DNA of 64,000 nucleotides from Streptomyces sp. NBC_01241 (GTDB lineage Bacteria > Actinomycetota > Actinomycetes > Streptomycetales > Streptomycetaceae), in NCBI RefSeq assembly GCF_041435435.1, contig NZ_CP108494.1, positions 3,630,501-3,694,500 on the forward strand. Reading direction: 5' to 3'. Numbering within the stretch: the stretch's first letter is position 1; each line of letters begins with the position of its first letter. The notes below the pieces were generated by a model. The model saw only the letters and a list, made by a program, of their open reading frames with translations, did not search any database and was not told the DNA's origin. A program made the position numbers and the translations under genes. Positions 33,478 through 42,209 of the stretch are shown in pieces.

Positions 33478-34146
33478 ATGCGTGCACGCCTCGCGCTGCC
33501 TCTCGCTCTGCCCGCCGTCGCCGTTCTGCTCGTCGGCGGCTGCGACTCCGCGCCCTCCGCGCCCCGTACGTCCACCGCGCCGGGCGCCGCACGCGGCTCC
33601 GCGGAGTCCGGCGGACCGCCGTCCGGTCCGCAGAACCGTTCCCTGTGGACGCTCATCGACGACCGGGGCAAGGCGGTCACCACGCTCGCCGACGACGATC
33701 CGGACGTCACCGCCATCCGCAAGACGGTGGTCCTGCACTCGGGTGCGGTCGACAACCGCGACGCCGACTCGGCCGAGACCGGCGTGAAGGCCGAATTCTC
33801 CTTCTACAGCGCCGAGTTCGAGCGCGCTCTCGACTCGCAGCACTACGGCACCCGGGTGGCCGCTCTCTTCCACGACAACGCCCTGGCCACCCACCAGGTG
33901 AAGATCGCCTGGTACCGGTCGACGGTGTACCGGGACCGGCGGACCGCGAAGGCGGAGATGGACAGCGTCACCGAGTTCACCGCCGGTGATTCCGCCTACC
34001 TCAAGAAGCACGGACTGACACTGAGCACCCCGTACACCCAGCACCGCACCCTCGATCTGATCAAACGCGACGGAACCTGGGTCATCACCGGCATCCAGAA
34101 GACACCGCTGCAACGGCCGGCGCCCAAGCCCGTCCCCCGGTCCTGA
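33478..34146 (+). CDS. Secreted lipoprotein, unknown function
   Basis: 222 residues. Signal ending in LLVGGC with the lipobox Cys at about residue 22. The mature part begins with a Ser/Pro/Ala linker and then shows SLWTLIDDRGKAVTTLADDD, FERALDSQHYGTRVAALFHD and LDLIKRDGTWVITGIQKTPL, a pattern of an NTF2-like or SnoaL-like fold used in many actinobacterial surface lipoproteins. No catalytic motif. ATG after CAGGAG. Single gene; related function unknown. Confidence 0.75.
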   Translation: MRARLALPLALPAVAVLLVGGCDSAPSAPRTSTAPGAARGSAESGGPPSGPQNRSLWTLIDDRGKAVTTLADDDPDVTAIRKTVVLHSGAVDNRDADSAETGVKAEFSFYSAEFERALDSQHYGTRVAALFHDNALATHQVKIAWYRSTVYRDRRTAKAEMDSVTEFTAGDSAYLKKHGLTLSTPYTQHRTLDLIKRDGTWVITGIQKTPLQRPAPKPVPRS

Positions 34147-34495
34147 CCGAGCGGCGGGCGGTCCCACGACCGCCCCGGCCGCCCGGATCACCGCTGCCCC
34201 GAGCCGGCGGCCGACATGCGTGTGGCGGGCCTCACCTGCACCCGGGTGTACGGCGTCGAGGGCCCCGCCCGGGCCCAGCTGAAAGCGGCCGAGCAGCACA
34301 CCGGAGGGTCCCTCACCGCATCGCGGATGTCCGCCTCCGCGCCGACCGCGGCCCGCATGGCGCAGCCGTACCCCGGCCTGCCGGCCGCCGGTTTCCCACC
34401 TGCTCGCCGTGGGACGTCATGGACACCGGCTACTCTGGGCGCGTCACCGGGGCGGGACAAGCCCCGCCATCTCTCCGCGGGGGGACCTTTCCACC
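34147..34495. other. Intergenic stretch, nothing clear
   Basis: 349 bases between the lipoprotein and the PLDc_N gene. Several short open frames on both strands lack codon bias or a binding site. The end of the stretch must hold the promoter of the PLDc_N gene; GGACCTTTCCACC precedes its ATG. Confidence 0.5.
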
Positions 34496-34891
34496 ATGTT
34501 CCGGGCCCTGATCTATCTCCTGCCTCTGGCGCTGACGATCTACGCGTTCATCGACTGCCTGAACACCCCCGAGGACGAGGCCAAGCACCTGCCGAAGATC
34601 GCCTGGGTCTTCATCATCCTGCTGTTCTGGATCGTCGGCCCGATCGTCTGGCTGGCCGCGGGCAAGATGCGCGAGGTGCCCGCCGGGGGCCGTACGCCCT
34701 CCGAATGGCACCGCAATCACCGCTCGCAGTGGGTGGCGCCGGACGACAATCCGGAGTTCCTGAACGCGCTGAAGGAAGAGAACAAGAAGGACGAGTCGCT
34801 CCTCAAGGACTGGGAGGCGGATCTGCGCCGCCGCGAGGAGGAACTCAAGCGCCGCGAGAGCGGGGAGAGCTCAAGCCCCTCCAGCGATTGA
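34496..34891 (+). CDS. PLDc_N domain membrane protein
   Basis: 131 residues. Two membrane helices: ALIYLLPLALTIYAFIDCL (3-21) and KIAWVFIILLFWIVGPIVWL (about 35-54), the phospholipase-D-nuclease N-terminal (PLDc_N) pattern without a nuclease domain. The C-terminal third is a charged helical tail (KEENKKDESLLKDWEADLRR, then EEELKRRE), likely coiled-coil. The last seven residues, SSSPSSD, and the stop codon are encoded by a copy of the dispersed repeat, so the natural C terminus has been replaced or extended. Function unknown; inner membrane. Confidence 0.8.
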   Translation: MFRALIYLLPLALTIYAFIDCLNTPEDEAKHLPKIAWVFIILLFWIVGPIVWLAAGKMREVPAGGRTPSEWHRNHRSQWVAPDDNPEFLNALKEENKKDESLLKDWEADLRRREEELKRRESGESSSPSSD

Positions 34892-34920
34892 GGAGTGGCG
34901 GTGCGGGGGCAGCGCCCCCG
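34871..34920. repeat. Dispersed intergenic repeat, copy B
   Basis: TCAAGCCCCTCCAGCGATTG at 34871, followed by AGGAG and a GGGGGCAGCGCCCCC hairpin, as in copy A. It supplies the last codons of the PLDc_N gene. Confidence 0.75.
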
Positions 34921-34946
34921 GCAACGGCTACCAGGAGCACGCACGC

Positions 34947-35390
34947 GTGAACGACAGGGCCATGCTCGCCACCGCCCTCGCCGAAGCCCGGACCGGGCTC
35001 GCCGAGGGCGGCATCCCCATCGGCGCCGCGCTGTACGGGCCGGACGGCTCGCTCCTCGGGCGCGGGCACAACCGCCGGGTGCAGGACGGCGATCCGTCGC
35101 TGCACGCGGAAACGGCCGCCTTCCGCGCGGCCGGGCGGCAGCGTTCGTACCGGGGCACGACGATGGTGACGACGCTCTCCCCGTGCTGGTACTGCTCCGG
35201 CCTGGTACGGCAGTTCGGGATCTCGCGGGTGGTGATCGGCGAGGCGCGGACGTTCCACGGGGGGCACGACTGGCTGGCCCGGCACGGGGTCGGGATCGTG
35301 GTGCTCGACGATCCCGAATGCATCGCGCTCATGCGGGACTTCGTACGGGATCGGCCCGGCCTGTGGAACGAGGACATCGGCGCCGGCTGA
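34947..35390 (+). CDS. Nucleoside/cytosine deaminase family protein
   Basis: 147 residues. Zinc-binding deaminase motifs: H53-A-E55 in SLHAETAAFR and the PCxxC pair C80/C83 in TLSPCWYCSG. The overall pattern (GGIPIGAALYGPDG, ISRVVIGEARTFHGGHDWL) is closest to yeast-type cytosine deaminase, so it may turn cytosine or a related base into uracil. GTG at 34947 after CCAGGAGC. Single gene, probably in the same transcript as the PLDc_N gene upstream. Confidence 0.87.
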   Translation: MNDRAMLATALAEARTGLAEGGIPIGAALYGPDGSLLGRGHNRRVQDGDPSLHAETAAFRAAGRQRSYRGTTMVTTLSPCWYCSGLVRQFGISRVVIGEARTFHGGHDWLARHGVGIVVLDDPECIALMRDFVRDRPGLWNEDIGAG

Positions 35391-35709
35391 TACACCCGGC
35401 CCGTCCCGCGGGCCCATCGTTCGAAAACCTGCACCTCACTCCAACACCCGGCAGTCCGGCGACCGGCGGCTCCCCCGGCGGACTGCCGGAGCTTCCTTGA
35501 ACTGCCGGCCACGGTGGCGAAGAAGCCCGCGGGCCAGATCGGTCCGACCGGTCACCAGGATCTGGCCGACGGCCAGATCATGAACAAGGCGGTGCCGGTG
35601 GTGGAACCGGCGCCCGAGAACGCCCGGCAGCGGTTCGTCGCGATCGCCCGGCCGGAGGGAGCGCCGCCCGGCCCGAGGTGCCTGCCGCCGTCGTAGAGGG
35701 AAGTCGCGG
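35391..35709 (+). other. Stretch with a short coding-like fragment (35514-35696)
   Basis: A 60-codon frame starting GTG at 35514 reads VAKKPAGQIGPTGHQDLADG and then QIMNKAVPVVEPAPENARQR, with high third-position GC but no recognisable family, no good binding site and a Pro-rich end. It may be a remnant or a small gene. The rest of the stretch shows nothing. Confidence 0.3.
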
Positions 35710-36237
35710 TCACCGCGCGGCGGCCGCGTACTCCTCGCGCAGCTCCGCCCACCGGACCGGGGTCCATCTCGTCCAGTCGGCGGGATAGCCGTCGAGCGCG
35801 TCCACGAGGAAGCGGAAGTGGTCGTGCCACTCGGCGAGGCGGTCCAGGCACAGCGCGTCGTCGCCCCGGAACTCGTGCCTGAAGCGCAGCAGCACATGGT
35901 CGCCGCGCGGTGGCTCCAGGTGGAAGCGGACGCGGCCGTGGGCCCCTTCGAGGGTGTATTCGGCGACCCGCTCGACGTCCCAGGCGGTGACGGTACCGGA
36001 GGCGGCCGAGGCGCGCCCGTTCCGGTCGGCGGTCAGCCGGCGCAGCGTGATCGCGCCGCCGATGTGCGGTTCGAACGGATCGGCGGCGCCGAGCCAGCCG
36101 GCCAGCCCCTCGGAACTGGCAACGGCTGCCCACACCCGTGGAACGGGGTGGGGCAGCCGTAGCAGAAACCGCAGAGTGTGCAGGTCACCGTCGGTTTCAC
36201 TGGTGCCACGCTCGATGACGGGGGTCGCATCGGTCAT
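35710..36237 (-). CDS. SRPBCC (AHSA1-like) domain protein
   Basis: 175 residues. The start LHTLRFLLRLPHPVPRVWAA, VASSEGLAGWLG, and later ARVRFHL-type strands then LRFRHEFRGDDALCLDRLAE WHDHF fit the AHSA1 branch of the START/SRPBCC fold, which holds hydrophobic ligands. No partner gene in the same operon: the haem genes lie upstream in the same direction 55 bases away, beyond ccsB. Function unknown. Confidence 0.75.
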   Translation of the reverse strand: MTDATPVIERGTSETDGDLHTLRFLLRLPHPVPRVWAAVASSEGLAGWLGAADPFEPHIGGAITLRRLTADRNGRASAASGTVTAWDVERVAEYTLEGAHGRVRFHLEPPRGDHVLLRFRHEFRGDDALCLDRLAEWHDHFRFLVDALDGYPADWTRWTPVRWAELREEYAAAAR

Positions 36238-36292
36238 GGTTCCAGCGTGGCCCGGTGCACCGGGATCCGCACCCTTACGGGGCGGGCGCGGG

Positions 36293-37381
36293 TCAGACCC
36301 CGGCGTAGGAGTGCTTGCCGGTGACGAAGATGTTCACGCCGTAGTAGTTGAAGAGCCAGCAGCCGAAGGCGATGAGGGCCAGGTAGGCGGCCTTGCGGCC
36401 CTTCCAGCCGGCGGTGGCGCGGGCGTGCAGGTAGCAGGCGTACGCGACCCAGGTGATGAAGGACCAGACCTCCTTGGGGTCCCAGCCCCAGTAGCGGCCC
36501 CACGCGTCGCCCGCCCAGATGGCGCCCGCGATGATCGTGAACGTCCACAGCGGGAAGACGGCGGCGTTGACGCGGTACGAGAACTTGTCCAGCGTCGCGG
36601 CGGCGGGCAGCCGGGAGAGCACGGACTGGGCGAACGAACCGGGCTGCCCGCCGTCCGCGAGCTTGCTCTCGTAGCTGTCGCGGAAGAGGTAGAGCAGGGT
36701 GGCGACCGCGCCGATGTAGAAGACGGCACCGCAGATGATGGCGGTGGAGACGTGGATCCACAGCCAGTACGAGTGCAGTGCCGGCACCAGCTGGGCACTG
36801 GAGGTGTAGAGCACCGTGGTCGCGATGCCGAGGTCCAGCAGGACGGTGGTGACCAGGAGCAGGCCCATCCAGCGGACGTTCTTCTTCAGCGCGAGGAGGG
36901 TCAGGTACGCGCCGACCGCCACCGTGGAGAAGGTGATGGAGAACTCGTACATGTTGCCCCAGGGCGCACGCTGCACGGACAGCGCACGGGCGATGACACC
37001 ACCGGCCTGCACGACAAAGGCGAGCACGGTCATGGAGACCGCCATGCGTCCGTACAGGTCGCCCTTGAACGTGCCGCCGGCCGCGCCGGGCCCGTCCGGG
37101 ACGTCGCGGGAACCGGCGGCGGAGCGCGTGATGATCTTCGGGCGGTCCAGTACGGCGGTGCCGCCGCCCTTCTGCGCGACCTGCACCTTCACCGAGGCCC
37201 CGGCGGCCTCGGCACCGGCCCCGGTCAGCGCGGCTGCGGTACGGCCGACCTTGCTGCGGCTGCCGAACACCCACTCTGCGATGTGCGCGAAGAAGGCCAG
37301 GGTGTACACGGCCATCGACGAATAGATCAGGACATTACTGGTGTGCGCCAGGTTCTCGTTGGTTGCGGCGGCGAGATTCAC
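36293..37381 (-). CDS. ccsB: Cytochrome c biogenesis protein CcsB/CcsA
   Basis: 362 residues, about eight membrane helices. The haem-handling motif WAGDAWGRYWGWDPKEVW lies near residue 290, with conserved His in WLWIHVSTAI and near the C terminus. With ResB it forms the system II synthase that carries haem across the membrane and links it to CxxCH of apocytochrome c. The GTG at 37381 overlaps the resB stop (GTGA). Last gene of the resA-ccdA-resB-ccsB operon. Confidence 0.93.
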   Translation of the reverse strand: MNLAAATNENLAHTSNVLIYSSMAVYTLAFFAHIAEWVFGSRSKVGRTAAALTGAGAEAAGASVKVQVAQKGGGTAVLDRPKIITRSAAGSRDVPDGPGAAGGTFKGDLYGRMAVSMTVLAFVVQAGGVIARALSVQRAPWGNMYEFSITFSTVAVGAYLTLLALKKNVRWMGLLLVTTVLLDLGIATTVLYTSSAQLVPALHSYWLWIHVSTAIICGAVFYIGAVATLLYLFRDSYESKLADGGQPGSFAQSVLSRLPAAATLDKFSYRVNAAVFPLWTFTIIAGAIWAGDAWGRYWGWDPKEVWSFITWVAYACYLHARATAGWKGRKAAYLALIAFGCWLFNYYGVNIFVTGKHSYAGV

Positions 37382-39153
37382 TTCTCAGCCCCTTCGGCAG
37401 GTTCTACGGAGGATTCTTCGACGGAGCCGGAATCGGATCCGGGGTCGGTGTCGGGGCCGGGCGCGGTGGGCGCGACGGCGTTGAGCGTGACCGCGAGATC
37501 GGCCAGCTCCTCGGGAAGCTTCGCGGACTCGCTGCGGCCGAGACCCGCCATTTCGACGACGGTGACGCCGTCCGCACCGCGTACGGCCCGCACCCAGATC
37601 CGGCGCCGCTGGATGAACAGCGAACCCGCGAGTCCGGCGATCGCGGCGATGGCTCCGGTGAGCGCCCAGCCGCTGGCGGGCTGCTCGGAGATCTGGAAGC
37701 TGGCCCACTCCTCGACGCCCTCGAAGGTGATCGAGCCGGCGCCGTCGGGCAGCTTCATCGTGTCACCGACCGCCAGGCGCTGCTTGAGCTGATTGCCCTT
37801 GCTGTCCTTGAACTCCGTCATCTTGGACTTGTCGAGCTGGTACACGTTCTGCGGCAGTCCGGAGTCGACACCGAGGCTGCCGTAAGAGCCGTTGAGAGCG
37901 AGCCGCGGGTTGTCGGCGGCGGGGAACTGGGAGAACATCGTGCCCTGGTTGTCGCCCGCGAAGGTCGGCACGAAGAAGGCCTGGAAGCCCAGCTGGGTCT
38001 TCTTGCCGTTCTTGTCGCGGTAGCCGTCCATCACCTTGATCGCCCCGGTCGAGGTGACGTTGCTGTCGATGGGCAGCAGCGGCACGGCGTTCCGGTAGAC
38101 CACCTTGCCGCTCGCGTCCTTGACGGAGACGACGGGCGCGTAGCCGTGCGCGTTGAGGTAGACCTTGGTGCCGTCGACGACGAGCGGCTTGTTGACCTCG
38201 ATGACGGCCTTCTGCGGCTTGCCGTACGCCCCCTTCTCGTACGTCACATGGGCCTCGTAGGTCCGCGGCGTACCGGCCTGGGGGCCGCTGCGCTCGTACG
38301 TACCGATGAACTTGTCGAGCTTGAAGCTGAACGGTGCGAGCGAGTTGTTGTCGAACAGCGAACCGGACTTGAAGTCGTCGTACTGGGTCAGCGTGTTGGA
38401 GAAGCCGTCGCCCTCGACGACCAGCTTGGCGCCCTCGGACTTGAAGAGCTGCCCGAAGGCGAACGCCACCAGCATCACGATCAGGGCGATGTGGAAGACC
38501 AGGTTCCCGGCCTCGCGCAGGTAGCCCTTCTCGGCGGCGACCGCGTCCCCCGCGGTGTGCGCGCGGTAGCGGCGACTGCGCATCATGGCGAGCGCGGCCT
38601 CGCGGACCTGCTCGGGCTCGGCCTCGGTGCGCCAGGTGGTGTATACGGGCAGCCGGGTCAGGCGCTTGGGCGCGCCCGGCGGGCGGCTGCGCAGCTGGCC
38701 GATGAACTGGCCGGTGCGCGGCACGATGCAGCCGATGAGCGAGACGAACAGCAGGATGTAGATCGCGGAGAACCACACCGAGCTGTAGACGTCGAAGAAC
38801 TGGAGCTTCTCGTAGATCGGCGTGATCGTGGTGTGGGCGTCCTTGAAGGCCTGCACCTTCATTTCGTCCACGCTGTTCTGCGGGATCAGCGAGCCGGGGA
38901 TGGCGCCGAGCGACAGCAGGAAGAGCAGGATCAGCGCGACCCGCATCGAGGTGAGTTGCCGCCAGAACCAGCGGGCCCAGCCGATGGCGCCCATGGCCGG
39001 CAGGGTGACCGCGGACTCCTCGCGCGGGGCGGTGGAGAGCTGGGAGCCGGCCGCGCCCAGTTCGCGGGCGTTCTCCCGGTCCTGCTCGTCCCGGATCTCC
39101 CGCTCGCCCCGGTGCTCGCGCTCCGGGGCCGGGTTGGACTTGGTGTCGCTCAT
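37378..39153 (-). CDS. resB: Cytochrome c biogenesis protein ResB
   Basis: 591 residues. A charged cytoplasmic N terminus (1-60) precedes helices near 68-88 (MRVALILLFLLSLGAIPGSL), 125-145 and 225-245; a large extracytoplasmic domain (about 250-500) is followed by a last helix near 515-540 (GWALTGAIAAIAGLAGSLFI). This is the ResB/Ccs1 arrangement. It works with CcsB in haem ligation to cytochrome c. ATG at 39153; 5 bases after ccdA. The Glu/Asp/Ser-rich tail has no known role. Confidence 0.93.
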   Translation of the reverse strand: MSDTKSNPAPEREHRGEREIRDEQDRENARELGAAGSQLSTAPREESAVTLPAMGAIGWARWFWRQLTSMRVALILLFLLSLGAIPGSLIPQNSVDEMKVQAFKDAHTTITPIYEKLQFFDVYSSVWFSAIYILLFVSLIGCIVPRTGQFIGQLRSRPPGAPKRLTRLPVYTTWRTEAEPEQVREAALAMMRSRRYRAHTAGDAVAAEKGYLREAGNLVFHIALIVMLVAFAFGQLFKSEGAKLVVEGDGFSNTLTQYDDFKSGSLFDNNSLAPFSFKLDKFIGTYERSGPQAGTPRTYEAHVTYEKGAYGKPQKAVIEVNKPLVVDGTKVYLNAHGYAPVVSVKDASGKVVYRNAVPLLPIDSNVTSTGAIKVMDGYRDKNGKKTQLGFQAFFVPTFAGDNQGTMFSQFPAADNPRLALNGSYGSLGVDSGLPQNVYQLDKSKMTEFKDSKGNQLKQRLAVGDTMKLPDGAGSITFEGVEEWASFQISEQPASGWALTGAIAAIAGLAGSLFIQRRRIWVRAVRGADGVTVVEMAGLGRSESAKLPEELADLAVTLNAVAPTAPGPDTDPGSDSGSVEESSVEPAEGAEK

Positions 39154-39158
39154 GGAAC

Positions 39159-39923
39159 TCAGATCCCCACAGTGAAGCCGTTGGACCAGCCCTGCAATGC
39201 CTGCATCATGCTGCCCCAGACACCGGTCAGCAGGAGCAGCCCGGTCGCGATCATCATGACGCCGCCGATCCGCATGACCCATGCGTAGTGGCGCTTGACC
39301 CAGCCGAAGGCGCCGAGCGCCTTGCGGAAGGCGACCGCCGCGAGCACGAAGGGCAGACCGAGCCCGAGGCAGTACGCGACGGTCAGTATCGCCCCGCGTC
39401 CGGCGGTGCCCTGCTCCATGGCGAGGATGCTCACCGAGCTGAGCGTCGGGCCGAGGCACGGGGTCCAGCCGATCCCGAAGAGGGCGCCCAGCAACGGTGC
39501 GCCCACCAGCCCGGTCACCGGCCTCTTGTGGATACGGAACTCACGCTGCGTCATCCACGGCATCAGGCCCATGAAGAAGATCCCCATCAGGATCATCAGC
39601 ACGCCGAGGATCTTGGTGAGCGTCCCGCTGTGCTCCTGGAGGGTCTGGCCGAAGAAGCCGAAGAGCGCGCCGCCGGAGACGAACACGGCGGTGAAGCCGA
39701 GCACGAAGAGCGAGGCGCCCGCGACCATCCGCCCCCGCCGGGCCTGCGCCAGGTCCGTGCCGCTGACTCCGGTGACGTAACTGAGGTAACCGGGGACGAG
39801 CGGCAGGACGCACGGCGAGAAGAACGAGACGAGCCCGGCGAGTACGGCGACGGGCAGGGCGACGATCAGCGCCCCGTTCACGACGGTCAGGTTCTCGCCC
39901 TGGACCGCGGCAAGGGTGTGCAC
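39159..39923 (-). CDS. ccdA: Thiol-disulfide transmembrane protein CcdA
   Basis: 254 residues, six membrane helices with the redox pair C38 (SFFSPCVLPLVPGY) and C156 (GWTPCLGP). CcdA carries electrons from cytoplasmic thioredoxin to extracytoplasmic thiol proteins such as ResA, which then keeps apocytochrome Cys reduced. GTG at 39923, 4 bases after resA. Confidence 0.93.
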   Translation of the reverse strand: MHTLAAVQGENLTVVNGALIVALPVAVLAGLVSFFSPCVLPLVPGYLSYVTGVSGTDLAQARRGRMVAGASLFVLGFTAVFVSGGALFGFFGQTLQEHSGTLTKILGVLMILMGIFFMGLMPWMTQREFRIHKRPVTGLVGAPLLGALFGIGWTPCLGPTLSSVSILAMEQGTAGRGAILTVAYCLGLGLPFVLAAVAFRKALGAFGWVKRHYAWVMRIGGVMMIATGLLLLTGVWGSMMQALQGWSNGFTVGI

Positions 39924-39927
39924 GGAA

Positions 39928-40539
39928 TCACTTCTCCGCGATCAGCGGGTCGATCATCTTGTGCAGCTGGTCGGCGTCGAGCGCGGCCAGCGAACGGGCG
40001 GCGATCTTCCCGTCCCGGTCCAGCACCACGGTCGACGGAATGGCCTGCGGACGCAGCGTGCCCTTGGGGAAGCGGAGCATGAGCTTGCCGGTCGGGTCGA
40101 AGATGCTCGGGTAGGGGACCCCGTAATCCTTCTCGAAGCTCAGCGCGGGGCCCTTCTGGGCGTCGCGCGTGTTGATCCCGACGAACTGGACGTTCTTGTC
40201 CTTCGTCTCCTTCGCCACCTTCGCGAAGTACTGGGCCTCCAGACGGCAGGGCCCGCACCACGAGCCCCACATGTTCAGCACGACGACCTTGCCCTTGTAG
40301 TCGGCGACGTCGAGCTGCTTGCCTTCGAGGGTCTCGCCGTCGAGCTTCGGGGCGGCCTTGCGATCACTCTTGGCCACGGTGGAGATTCCGCCACTGCCCG
40401 TGACGAAGTTCGTATTGCCACCGCCACCCGTCTTGTTGTCGTCGCCACCGCACGCCGTCAGCGTGAGTGCGAGCGCGACGACCGCTGCGGGGGCGGCGAG
40501 CAGGGTGAAGCGGCGTCGAGGTGCCCGGCCATAGCTCAT
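39928..40539 (-). CDS. resA: TlpA/ResA-like thiol-disulfide oxidoreductase lipoprotein
   Basis: 203 residues. Lipobox LTLTAC with Cys at 30, then a Gly-rich linker and a thioredoxin fold with the active site WCGPC (C95, C98) in LNMWGSWCGPCRLEAQYF. FVGINTRDAQKGPALSFEKD and PSTVVLDRDGKIAAR complete the fold. It reduces the disulfide of apocytochrome c before haem is attached. ATG at 40539. First gene of the four-gene assembly operon; AAAAGTTTCGC occurs just before its start. Confidence 0.93.
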   Translation of the reverse strand: MSYGRAPRRRFTLLAAPAAVVALALTLTACGGDDNKTGGGGNTNFVTGSGGISTVAKSDRKAAPKLDGETLEGKQLDVADYKGKVVVLNMWGSWCGPCRLEAQYFAKVAKETKDKNVQFVGINTRDAQKGPALSFEKDYGVPYPSIFDPTGKLMLRFPKGTLRPQAIPSTVVLDRDGKIAARSLAALDADQLHKMIDPLIAEK

Positions 40540-40606
40540 GTGAAAAGTTTCGCATGGCGGTTACGGCGATCTCGGGCACCCCCCTCGGTGCCCGTAAAGC
40601 CCGTTG

Positions 40607-41860
40607 TCAGGCCTGTTTAAAGAAGGCGTTCCAGCCGCCTTCGGGCGCCTGTCCGACGTCCAGCGTGCGGAGCTTGTCGAGCACGGCCGGGGTCTGCACG
40701 TCGAGCCAGTCGACGAACTGCTTGAAGGAGACCAGCCGCACATCCGGCTTCCCCGCGATTTCCTTGATCGCTTCCTCGACCGCATCCATATAGATGCCGC
40801 CGTTCCACTGCTCGAAGTGGTTTCCGATGTAGAAGGGCGCGCGATTCGTCGTGTACGCGCGGTCGAAACCGGCGAGATACGACTGGGTGGCCTGCTCGCG
40901 CCAGCCCGGATATCGGGAGGGTATGCCCTTGGTCGAATTCTGCGACTGGTTGGCGAGGATGTTGTAGTCCATCGAGAGGACTTCGAAGGAGTGCCCGGGG
41001 AACGGCATGCCCTGCAGCGGCAGGTCCCAGATGCCCCCGCGCTTGTGGGGCCACACCTGTATGCCGCCGGGCGAACTGGCGTCGTAGCGCCAGCCCAGCC
41101 TGCTCGCCGTGGGCAGCAGATTGTCCTGGCCGAGCAGGCAGGGGGCGCGGCCGCCGATCAGTTCCCTGCGGTAGTCGAAAGGCAGCGGATCGAGGTCGGT
41201 CCAGCCGGTGTTGGTGCGCCATTCGGTGACGAAGGAGACCGCCTGATCGATTTCGCTCCGCCAATCGGAGGGCGACCAGTTCGCGACCGATCCGGAACCG
41301 CCGCAGAAATGCCCGTTGAAGTGGGTGCCGATCTCATGCCCGTCGAGCCAGGCCTGCCGGACGTACTTCAGCGTCTGCTTGATGTGGTCATCGGTGAGAT
41401 ATCCGATGTCGGAAGCGCCGACCGGGTTGTTGGGCGGCCGGTACATGGACTTCTTCGACTCGGGCAGCAGATAGAGGCCGGAGAGGAAGAAGGTCATCGC
41501 CGCGTCGTGCTCCTTGGCGAGTTCGAGAAAGCGCGGGAAGAGCCCGTTGCCGACCTCGCCCGCGCCGTCCCAGGAAAAGATCACGAACTGCGGCGGCGTC
41601 TGCCCGGGTTCGAGCGGAACCGGCGCTGCGGGCTGGTGCGGCTGCTTCCCGGTGTCCGAGGTGGAACCGTCGCCGATCTCCCGGACGTCCTTCTCCGCAG
41701 GCCCGGTCCCCCGGGTGTGCCCGTCGGCACCCTTCTCCCCGGTGGCCCCCGTATCCGCCCCCGATGGACCCGTGCCGGAGGAACCGCACCCCGCAAGACC
41801 GATCCCGGCCGCGGCCCCAAGTCCGGCTCCGAGCAAGCCCCTTCGGCTGATCTCGCGCAT
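40607..41860 (-). CDS. Secreted NodB-like (polysaccharide deacetylase fold) lipoprotein
   Basis: 417 residues from the ATG at 41860 (GGGGAACTC upstream). Signal REISRRGLLGAGLGAAAGIG then LAGC: a twin Arg with lipobox, so probably Tat-exported. A Gly/Asp/Thr-rich linker follows to about residue 85. The catalytic-type domain starts QFVIFSWDGAGEVGNGLFPR (Asp of the NodB motif) and later has GHEIGTHFNGHFCGG with the HxxxH-like metal ligands. The second Asp of the NodB pair is not obvious, so activity is uncertain. It stands in the conserved block between phosphoglycerate mutase and resA in streptomycetes. Confidence 0.78.
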   Translation of the reverse strand: MREISRRGLLGAGLGAAAGIGLAGCGSSGTGPSGADTGATGEKGADGHTRGTGPAEKDVREIGDGSTSDTGKQPHQPAAPVPLEPGQTPPQFVIFSWDGAGEVGNGLFPRFLELAKEHDAAMTFFLSGLYLLPESKKSMYRPPNNPVGASDIGYLTDDHIKQTLKYVRQAWLDGHEIGTHFNGHFCGGSGSVANWSPSDWRSEIDQAVSFVTEWRTNTGWTDLDPLPFDYRRELIGGRAPCLLGQDNLLPTASRLGWRYDASSPGGIQVWPHKRGGIWDLPLQGMPFPGHSFEVLSMDYNILANQSQNSTKGIPSRYPGWREQATQSYLAGFDRAYTTNRAPFYIGNHFEQWNGGIYMDAVEEAIKEIAGKPDVRLVSFKQFVDWLDVQTPAVLDKLRTLDVGQAPEGGWNAFFKQA

Positions 41861-42209
41861 GAGTTCCCCATCTGCGGTCATTTTGGCCTAAAACCATATA
41901 AACTGGCGAAGGCTTAGATGAGGGAAACAGCGCAGGGGTTCCGCGATTTAGCATATTTTTCTTTGTATGACCAGACCCGGTACGCGACCGAACGTATGAC
42001 CCGTCACAGGGGCGATCGCCCGGCCGGCCACCCGCCTGACCACTCGGCTGATGGCACGGGTGAGGGCGTGGGTGAGGCATGACCGATCGCCGGACGGGCG
42101 GCGACATCAAGCCCGTCCGGCGATCGAGGACAGAACGGCGACCGGACGACCGGCGAGGCGGGCAGGGCGGGGCGGGGCCCGGCGCACACCACCCCGCCTC
42201 GCCGGACGG
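41861..42209. other. Intergenic stretch with repeat copy C and AT-rich promoter
   Basis: Bases 41880-41990 are AT-rich (GCATATTTTTCTTTG) and should carry the promoter of the lipoprotein gene. Bases 42084-42130 carry the dispersed repeat as a perfect hairpin. No gene seen. Confidence 0.6.
42084..42126 (-). terminator. Hairpin made from repeat copy C, downstream of phosphoglycerate mutase
   Basis: CGATCGCCGGACGGGC (42084-42099) pairs perfectly with its complement (42111-42126). The right arm belongs to TCAAGCCCGTCCGGCGATCG (42107 onward), a variant of the dispersed repeat. It sits 84 bases past the gene stop and may end the hemL/phosphoglycerate mutase transcript. Confidence 0.55.
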
